DNA of 64,000 nt from Neoceratodus forsteri (Eukaryota > Chordata > Ceratodontiformes > Ceratodontidae): positions 606,146,501-606,210,500 of the forward strand of contig JADMNL010000023.1 of assembly GCA_016271365.2 (NCBI GenBank). Reading direction: 5' to 3'. This document shows, one piece after another, positions 57,015 to 64,000 of the stretch (position 1 is its first letter; each line of letters begins with the position of its first letter). The notes beneath the pieces were generated by a model. The model had not been told where the DNA came from. It made no database searches and saw nothing but the letters and a program-made list of their open reading frames with translations. The translations under genes and the position numbers were made by a program.

Positions 57015-59170
57015 CATTCATTTTATTTATTTATTGATTGATTGATTGATTTCTAGGATTACATCACCTTTGAACCAGTGGTTCTTTTACAAATGTTCCA
57101 CGTCATTAGGGTACAGTCAGTTGACATAATACAGACAAAAACAAATGGCACTGTGAGAGGAGAACAGAGATAATTCAATAACTATGCAAGCAGGGTAACT
57201 TGTATGGCACACGACTTTGAAAAATTCATAACCGTAGTAGTGCAGTCAGTAAAGTGACTTTGTCAGCTTAAATTGTGTGGGGGTGGTCTAGAAGACGGAA
57301 GGTATCAGTAGGGTATCAGGTAAGTCACAAAACTTGAGAAATTCATAACAAGTAAAAGTGCAGTCAGTAAAGTGACTTTGTCAGCCCATAATTGTGTGGA
57401 AAGGTTTTGAAGATGGGAGATGACAGAAGGTGATGGGGAAAAAGTCAGAGGGAGATAGAAGGAGTAGGGGTAGGGAGGGGTAAGAGACAACAACAGGAGT
57501 TCAAACAGGGACGAGGTTAGGGGAGAGGAGGTGGGGGATCAAGGCATGAGGAGGAGTATGTGGTGATTCTGGGTGCAAGGTTGATGAGAAAGAGGTTTGT
57601 AGGAGAGGAGGTAGGGTGAGGACCTAATGTGGGGACAAAGGTAAGACAAGCAGAGGGACAGCTTAGGAGGGCAGTCACAGCTGCTAAGGGCAGCGAGGAG
57701 TTGGTGAGCTTGAACTTAAAGGGCCAGGCTTTGATTCAACATTGATGTTGGGGAAACCATTTAGCCAGATGGGAGCCCTAAACATAAATGTTTCAGAGCC
57801 TGAGTGGTCCAGCAGAAAGGGACAAGGTAGGTCTGTTTGGATGCACTATGATAACTGTGAGGGTTGGGAGTCAGCATAAGGAGTTGCCAAGTGGCTGGGG
57901 TGTTAAGCCCAGGCTGATGTTGTTTGCAAATAGGCAGGTCTGGTAAGTGACTCTACCTTTGAGGTGCAACCAGTTAGTCTGTTCATAAAGGTCGCACATG
58001 TAGGTGCACCTATAGACCTGAATACCAGTTGGCAGGACCTATTAAGTGCAATAGTTATTCTTTTGAGGGTAGTATCAGTAGCAGTTCCATAAATGACTAG
58101 CCCATAGTCTATTATGGATAGGATTGAGCTGGTAACTGCTAGTCGGAGGGTTTCAGGGGTCAAGCAATGTTGTTGCTGATGTACTGTAGAATCGATCCTT
58201 GAATTTATCACTTTAGAAATTTGGTTGACATGTGCGGTGTAGGACAGTGAACAGTCTAGGGTTATTCGAGATATTTAAATTCTTAAACTTGTTCAAAGGG
58301 TTGACTTCAGTTATTCAGTATTGTTAATTGGGCTGATTTCTGCCTGCTGTGTGAGCTAGTGAAAAGTACGACTTTGGTTTTCTTGTAATTTATATGCAGT
58401 TTGTGTTGAGCTAACAAGGCCTCTACCAGTTTAAAGTTAATTTGTTGGTCTCTTGTAAGTAAGAGTGGATCAGACTGACTTAAGAAAAGGACGGCAGCAT
58501 CCGCATCAAGTAACATATTGTTGGAGCAGACTTCTGGGAGGTTGTTAAGAAAAAGACTGTAAAGTAGGGGTCCTAGGAGGCAGTATGGAGTAGGGGTTTA
58601 AGGCTTTGAGCTGCAAATCTGGAGACCTGGGTTTAAATCCCACAGTCCCCATTTGCATACTGTGTGACCCTGAGCAAGTCACTTAACTTCCTTGTGCTCC
58701 CAGGTTGCACCTGTAAACAAGCTTTCAGCTTAGTATGTCTCACCTGGTTAAATAATTGGGGAAAAAGTATGGAGCCTTGAAGGATCCCTGAATGCACAGA
58801 ATGGCTGTTGGAAAAAGCGTCAAAGATTTTTACTTTGTGTTCTGCCTTCAAGTTCTGAGTTCCGTTACTCTATAGGAGAGACTGAGGCAGGGAGTGAATT
58901 CGACAGTAGGGTGTGATTTCTGGTATCTAAAGCCTTGGTGAGGTCAATATATATTACTTACAAATGACTCTGATCAGAGCCTTGTGAAGGAAGTCCGTGT
59001 ACTCAAGTAGAGCAGCATTAGTGCTGTGAGCTTTTGTAAAGCCATGCTGCTGAGGAGATTGGATGTCATATTTAGTCAGGTATTTGGTCAATTGGTTGGC
59101 GACGATATGCTCTTGTGCTTTGGGGGAGGATAGATATTAGGCGATAGTTTGAGTGTATCATCCTGTCTCT
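57015..59170 (-). mobile_element. LINE with (ATTG)n 3' tail, antisense, interrupted
   Basis: The tail GATTGATTGATT (57035-57052, antisense) precedes the CACCTTTGAACCAGTGGTTC block shared with 35683-35985. RT text on the minus strand includes RMIHSNYRLISIL near 59165-59120, ALDT..HTLL near 58930 and VHSGILQGSILFPQLF (PQGS-like) near 58820-58740. DADAAVLFLSQSDPLLL at 58516-58450 holds the YADD position altered to DADA, and LHINYKKTKVVLF follows near 58400-58360. 57903-58211 has the C-terminal YGLVIYG segment. A MIR-like SINE is nested at 58577-58763 and an L1 begins at 59172, so the remaining 5' half would lie beyond the window. Confidence 0.78.
58577..58763 (+). mobile_element. MIR-like tRNA-derived SINE, nested in LINE
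   Basis: Begins GAGGCAGTATGGAGTAGG, with a B box GGTTTAAATCCCA near 58630 and the core TGTGTGACCCTGAGCAAGTCA near 58660, then a CACCTGGTTAAATAA tail. It matches the copy at 32099-32262 along its whole length. It splits the RT motif GSIL|GPLLYS. Confidence 0.82.
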
Positions 59171-59399
59171 GCTTTTGTAATTAAATTTTATTGAGTTTTA
59201 TAGTCTTGCTCACCAACAAATACAAATGAAAATGAAAATACTACACATTTTAAAGCCAACTAAACAGAATCTAGGAGGAGCAAAATCAAGGCAAAAAGAG
59301 AATACTCATTCCGTACTCAAGGGAAATTATTTACAATAATTATGTACAATAACAGGCCAGGATTTCCACCACCGACACCCCTTTTCTTTCTGCCAGAAA

Positions 59400-62228
59400 T
59401 GAATATAAGGAGACAGCGGCCCTGGAACTTATCTTGCCTGAAGCCTAAGATGGGTTGTAAGCCTTTCCATAATCAGACTCAATGGCAATTTTAACCCAAG
59501 TTTCCAACATGGGAATCGCCCAGCTTTAACCAAAATTGAGTTACCATCTTCAAGGCCTCCCTGAACTAAAATATAAAATAAATACTTAGAATTGGTACTC
59601 CTAAGCTCTTGAGGGGTAAACCCAAAATCCAAACGGAAAGAGAAAGGACAAGTCCATTTCTAAAATGTTCCTATCATGTCTGTTGTTTCTCAATAGGTAA
59701 TTATACCTGGGCAAGACCTAAACATATGCATATGATCTCCCTGGCTCCAACATCCCTCTAGCATCTATATGAACTATGCCTACCATGATGCTGAACCAGG
59801 ACCAGAGTATAATAATACCTCAAAACCACTCTCCACCTTAATTATCTCCACCGAGACAATGCTGTAGTGGAATGGACTCCTTCCAAACCCTAACCCAATC
59901 CTCAGTTGTCTGAACCCCTGCCTTTACCTCCCATTTACCCTAATTAGGGGCCAGTATGTCTAATTCCAATTGCCGAATGAAAACTCCAACCTGAAATAAC
60001 AGCAACATCCATTGGTTGTCCCAAAACATTATTTCTGTCTTGCCCTCATTATGTTTGAAACCAGAGAGATGACTATATTCTCTAATAAACTGATAGCCAC
60101 AGGAATCATCCGTATCAGATCTGAAATAAAAAGCAGGGTATCATCTGCATATTGAGAAATACATAATCTCTACCCTGAGCTGTATGCCCTTATAAACATC
60201 AGATTGTCGAATAAATGCTGCTAAAGGTTCTACACTGAAGGCAAACAGCAGGGGAGAGAGAGATCCCTTGCCTAATGCCCTGTTCTATAGACAACCTAAG
60301 AGACAGGTCCCATTTACCTTTATCTCATGCATTAGGTGAGGTATATATATTACTAAGCCAGCTACGAAATTTTAACCCAAACCAAACTTAGACAAAGTAC
60401 ACATCAGAAAGGCCCAATCCAGGTGATCAAAAGCCTTTTCAGCATCAATAGAGATTATCACTTCTAGCTCCCTGACCAACTAGATTTAGATGTTGACAAG
60501 ACATTTAATAACCTTATAATATTGTCTTGCAAATGCCTGCCTGGAATGAAGCCCATCTGATTGGTATGCATATCGAGTTGGTATTTCCTTCTGTAACCAT
60601 AGGCTAATAGCTTTAGTAAACATTTTAAAATCATAATTAAGAAGAGAGAGGGTCAAATATTAGCACATTTATTTTGTTCTTTCCGGTTTCAGCAAAACAG
60701 TAATGATCACCTCATCCCAAGTCTCTGGCAGGGCCCCGGCTCATGCACTAAGTTACAAACCTTCGTCAACGGTGGAGATAATGTCTGGACAAAAATCTTA
60801 TAAAACTCAGTGATAAACCCATCAGGGCCCAGAGAGTCCCCTGACTTCAAAGATTGAATCGCTACCCCAATCTCTTCTTCTGTGAAAGGGAAGATCCAAC
60901 CCTAACCTGCTGTGATCAGGATAGCACTGGCAAGGTAAGTTTGCTCAAAAGTCTCCACTTCTGCTTCATGATCCTGCACTCTCCCCAGAGTATAAAGCAA
61001 CATAATAATTGTAAACATTTTGAACTATATGATGAGGTTCCACAAAAGTCGCCTATGGAGGAGTATCCAAAATAATAACTGGAACATAATGATCTGATCT
61101 GCTTCCTGCTTCCTTAACCTGGTGGCTAACAATCTACCCACTCTGCCCCCGCCCACATAGTATTTCTGCCCTGTAAAGCATAAGCTATTTTCTACCTTGA
61201 GAAATGCCATCCTTTATCTCCTCCCTTAACTGCAAAAATACAGCCCAAAGCTTAGGATCCCAGGTCCTTTTACGCTCCTGCTCCACTACAAGAAACGCCT
61301 CTAACTGAGAGTAATGCCTCCAGATTCCCCTAGTCTTAAAAGAAGTATGAGATATCAAATGGCCCCAGAGAACTGCTTTGAGCCCATCCCAAACATGCTT
61401 CAAAGCTGTGCCCTTCCCTTCGTTCTCCTTAATAAGAGCTGAGTCATCCTCAATGAGTCCAAAAGCACAGCATCATTCAACAGGCCAGCATTCAAATGCC
61501 ATAAACCCTCCTTATGAGCTGGTCCCAAATTCGGCTTCCCAAAACTAAAGCGTGACCTGACAAAGATAAGCAAAATGTCTTAAAACTCGAACATATATCA
61601 GCACCTTTTGAGTATAAACCTGTCTAGTCTGGCATACAGGTTTGTTTCTGGAGAGTAAAATGTAAATTCTTTGAGTGCTGGTTTTGCAACTGCCAGGGAT
61701 CAGCCCACCTCCCTTCCAAAATCAAAGTAGGAGTAATTTTGAACCCACCTTACCTCCCTGCATGGAAGCCAGAGCTCTATCCAAATCACAACATTCAGCA
61801 CAATTCCAATCACATAAGCTTGTCCAGCCAGCAGAGAGGCCAAAAGAGAAAGAACCTCCAGAAAACTATCCAGATAGGGGTGTTGGAGCATATCCAAAAT
61901 TAAATGCATAAATCTACCCAAGTATGTGCCCAAGACCCCGCATATTGACCATCTGGGTCAGTGTGCACCTCCTTCAGATAAAAAGGAAAACCCCATCTAA
62001 ATAAAATTAAAGAACCACCCCACTTTTTTTTGATGAGGGTGTGTGCCACCCCATACACCTTGCCCACCCAAGAGCTTCTGACTTTCAAATGTTCTGCAGC
62101 AGAAGTCCTTGTTTCCTGCAAAACCTCACATCACAATGTACTCTATTAAGCTCCTGCAAAGTCCTGGCCCATTTCACAACACTATTTAATCCTTTGGCAT
62201 TCAAAGAACATATAGTAAACGATCCCAT
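59400..62228 (-). pseudogene. L1 ORF2 remnant
   Basis: Starts MGSFTICSLNAKGLNSVVKW at 62228 (the endonuclease LN.KGL start). It continues as MQETRTSAAEHLKVRSSWVG (62121), with the QET block retained. Later, VWDGLKAVLWGHLISHTS appears at 61403. RT pieces include SLGPDGFITEFYK near 60800-60840, IISIDAEKAFDHLDW near 60450, GKGSLSPLLFA near 60270 and SQYADDTLLFISDLIR near 60160-60120 with YADD intact. The C-terminal frame is 59632-59429. It resembles the ORF2 of the plus-strand L1 at 17286, so it is probably the same family. Confidence 0.85.
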
Positions 62229-63600
62229 AATATAGATAATACCACACCTCACAAAAGAAATAGTTCCTCCATTCAAAATAGAAAGTATCTAACCCTGTAA
62301 CACAACAAATCTTCAAAAGTATACTAACCCACCCAAACCTCCCCCACCACTCCCTCCTCCCAACACCCATAATAAACCAGAAAAAGGCAAATGTGCCAGA
62401 TGCCAAGCCTACTGTATATACAAATCAGGACCTAATTAGGTCTCCCAAGAGGCCTTGATGGAGTAAGGCCTAGAGGAATTCCCTAATCCTCCCCAGAGGA
62501 AAAATATCCCTCCCCATTAGAGGTCTTGCAGGCGAATATGACCTAGTTCCCTTAAGGGACTATCACACTCTATCCCTCCTCAGGAAATAAAACTTCTGGA
62601 TAAATGCCAATCTAATCCTCTGCTTATTCCCCCAAACATTACTACCTGTTGGGAAACCACCCTATACCAGTCCCTGCCCCTTCCACCCCATGCAATAGAA
62701 TAACCAGAAATGACCTCAGCATAAAAAAAATAAATAAATAATGACCCCATTCACAACTATTATACCTGTAGGATACCATATGGCCCGCCAAAAAACCTAA
62801 AAACCAAAAAGCCCAGCCATCCCCTCCAGTAAAATAATAATAATAAAAATAATAAAAAGGGATCAGTATAAGCAGCCCACCCTCCAAGTATCATCCATTG
62901 AGAGAAAAGTCCCCCATCCAATTCTTATGTCCTTCAATAAAAACCCGATCAAAACCAAACAATGAGAACAGTCCAAATAATCCACCAACTGCTTTCTATC
63001 GAGCTGGATTCCATGGCTCCTCTGATCAACTTCCCAGGTATACTCTTCATACTGACACCAAACTTCAAAACCAAACAGGTCACCAGGTCCAGTAATCTGC
63101 AGAAACCAAACAAAACTGAGAGAGAGAAACAAACACACAAAAAAAAAAAAAAAAGTTTTGCTTCTTCTTTTCTTCCTTTTGTTGCCATATCGTTACTTTA
63201 TAAATACGTCACTGCATAAATCATAATCCAGCTGGTTTCCAGTGTATTTCCAAATTCCACAGTAACAAGAGGTTAAGTCACCATATTCACAGTTGAACTG
63301 CACTAAGGTTCCAGAAAGCTCCTGATTAAGGAAACCAGACAAAAATCCCTGCTGGGACCGCGAGCTTCAAACCACCTCCAAAAATCAGAGACCTTCCATG
63401 TTGAAAGTCCAAAAACTTCTGTAACTAAAGAAAGGTTGAAAGTTATCACCATGCCACAGCCCCTAAGTCCATCAAGCAGGATACTTCCTCCTAAAGGTTT
63501 GCAGCAAAGATTTCACCTCAACCAAAGCCTGCTCTGCATGTTGCCTTTTCCTGAAGGGCAATCTGGGACCACTTATCTTTCTGGAGTCTAGTTTCTCCCT
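62229..63600 (-). other. L1 inter-ORF region
   Basis: About 1.37 kb with AT-rich (TAAT)n-like stretches at 62730 and 62835, and an A-tract at 63140-63154. No supported frame. Confidence 0.4.
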
Positions 63601-63846
63601 CTAAACAGAAAAATCCATCTCTCCTTCTTGGTCCCAAAGCTTGTGGGTGCACAATTCTTGTAGTGCTGTATCCAGATCTTTAAAAGCTCTGTTCCCATTG
63701 GCAAAATTAATCTTAAGTTGGGCAGGATAGGGTGTAGAAAATTTCAGTTGGTGTTGCTTTAGAACCCGGAGAACTGGGGCAAAGGCCTTGTGTCTGGCAG
63801 CCAAATCTGGGAAGTAAGCATTGTCAAAACAAATCTTGTGCCCCTT
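63601..63846 (-). pseudogene. L1 ORF1 C-terminal fragment
   Basis: The minus-strand frame reads KGHKICFDNAYFPDLAARHK, then AFAPVLRVLKQHQLKFSTPYPAQLKI and ending EGEMDFSV-stop at 63601. This is the C-terminal domain of L1 ORF1p (R.KA..PV...L......F...YPA.L...). The open frame continues to 63846, where similarity to another element begins. Only the C-terminus is present. Confidence 0.75.
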
Positions 63847-64000
63847 ATATTTTTTTAACCATCTTTATTCATTTTCCATAGAAAAATAAACAAACAAACA
63901 GACATACACATACCTGGCAAAACCAGGGTGCACAGCCCCAAACTGACCATGCAAACTATGTACAACCCACTATTTACATCCACAGCAGGTAGCCACCCAC
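63847..64000 (-). mobile_element. 3' end of another antisense retroelement, cut by window edge
   Basis: TATTTTTTTAACCATCTTTATTC at 63848 contains the complement of an AATAAA-type signal and A-tail. (AAAC)n-like words follow at 63886-63899. It interrupts L1 ORF1. The family is unclear from 150 bases. Confidence 0.45.

Larger units (their letters stand above)
59172..63846 (-). mobile_element. L1 LINE, antisense, nested in another LINE
   Basis: The 3' end at 59172 (AATTAAATTTTATTGAG, carrying a reverse-complement AATAAA) interrupts the LINE at 57015. ORF2 runs from about 62228 down and ORF1 C-terminal sequence occupies 63601-63846. Between the two ORFs lie about 1.37 kb, which is long for L1. 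The left of ORF1 is missing because the element meets another retroelement at about 63847. RT motifs are intact in places, but many shifts occur. Confidence 0.85.

Noticed and set aside
58577..58590. AGTATGGAG as target duplication of the SINE
   Set aside because: The left occurrence is part of the SINE 5' end itself when compared with the copy at 32099.

Overview
This is non-coding vertebrate DNA built almost entirely from decayed transposable elements. I found no convincing exon of a host gene. The mixture of CR1, L2-like, L1 and other LINEs, long and MIR-like tRNA-derived SINEs, a Harbinger DNA transposon, a hAT element and foldback elements points to an amphibian or other non-mammalian tetrapod genome. 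Caecilian-like CR1 tails are my best guess. That placement is inference, not proof. Every coding-like segment carries frameshifts or stops, so nothing here looks like an active element.

Layout. 1-1.7 kb: antisense ORF1 remnant of a CR1-like LINE with an SGNH-esterase motif. 1.7-2.3 kb: a long tRNA-derived SINE (antisense, with target-site duplication). 2.3-6.0 kb: unassigned. 6.0-9.6 kb: a repeat complex in which inverted arrays of a ~58-bp minisatellite bracket a 100-bp duplication, a palindromic junction centred near 7,422 and about five units of a ~295-bp satellite. 9.6-12.6 kb: unassigned, with several strong hairpins. 12.68-23.77 kb: one L1, bounded by a 13/14-bp duplication and interrupted by an antisense L2-like LINE, a second copy of the long SINE and an antisense CR1. 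23.8-26.1 kb: a repeat-poor interval that could hold a conserved regulatory element.

26.1-30.0 kb and 31.9-35.7 kb: two long antisense CR1 copies. The second carries a MIR-like SINE and a foldback insertion with a 14-bp exact duplication. 36.06-36.31 kb: a second foldback element. 36.43-44.59 kb: an 8.2-kb Harbinger-type transposon with matching terminal inverted repeats and a TAG duplication. It holds a rightward Myb/SANT-like gene with a TATA box and a predicted short intron, a leftward DDE transposase with a predicted short intron, and a second, leftward Myb/SANT-like segment.

45.3-46.0 kb: another CR1 ORF1 piece. 47.23-48.01 kb: a non-autonomous hAT element with an imperfect 8-bp duplication. 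48.5-54.3 kb: an antisense two-ORF LINE. 57.0-59.2 kb: an antisense LINE with a nested MIR-like SINE. It is interrupted by an antisense L1 (59.17-63.85 kb), and a further antisense retroelement 3' end runs off the window edge.

The most useful content is the nesting order of the elements, the Harbinger element with its gene models, the satellite complex and a possibly unnamed long SINE family. I did not find a clearly new biological system. The candidates are listed with tests.
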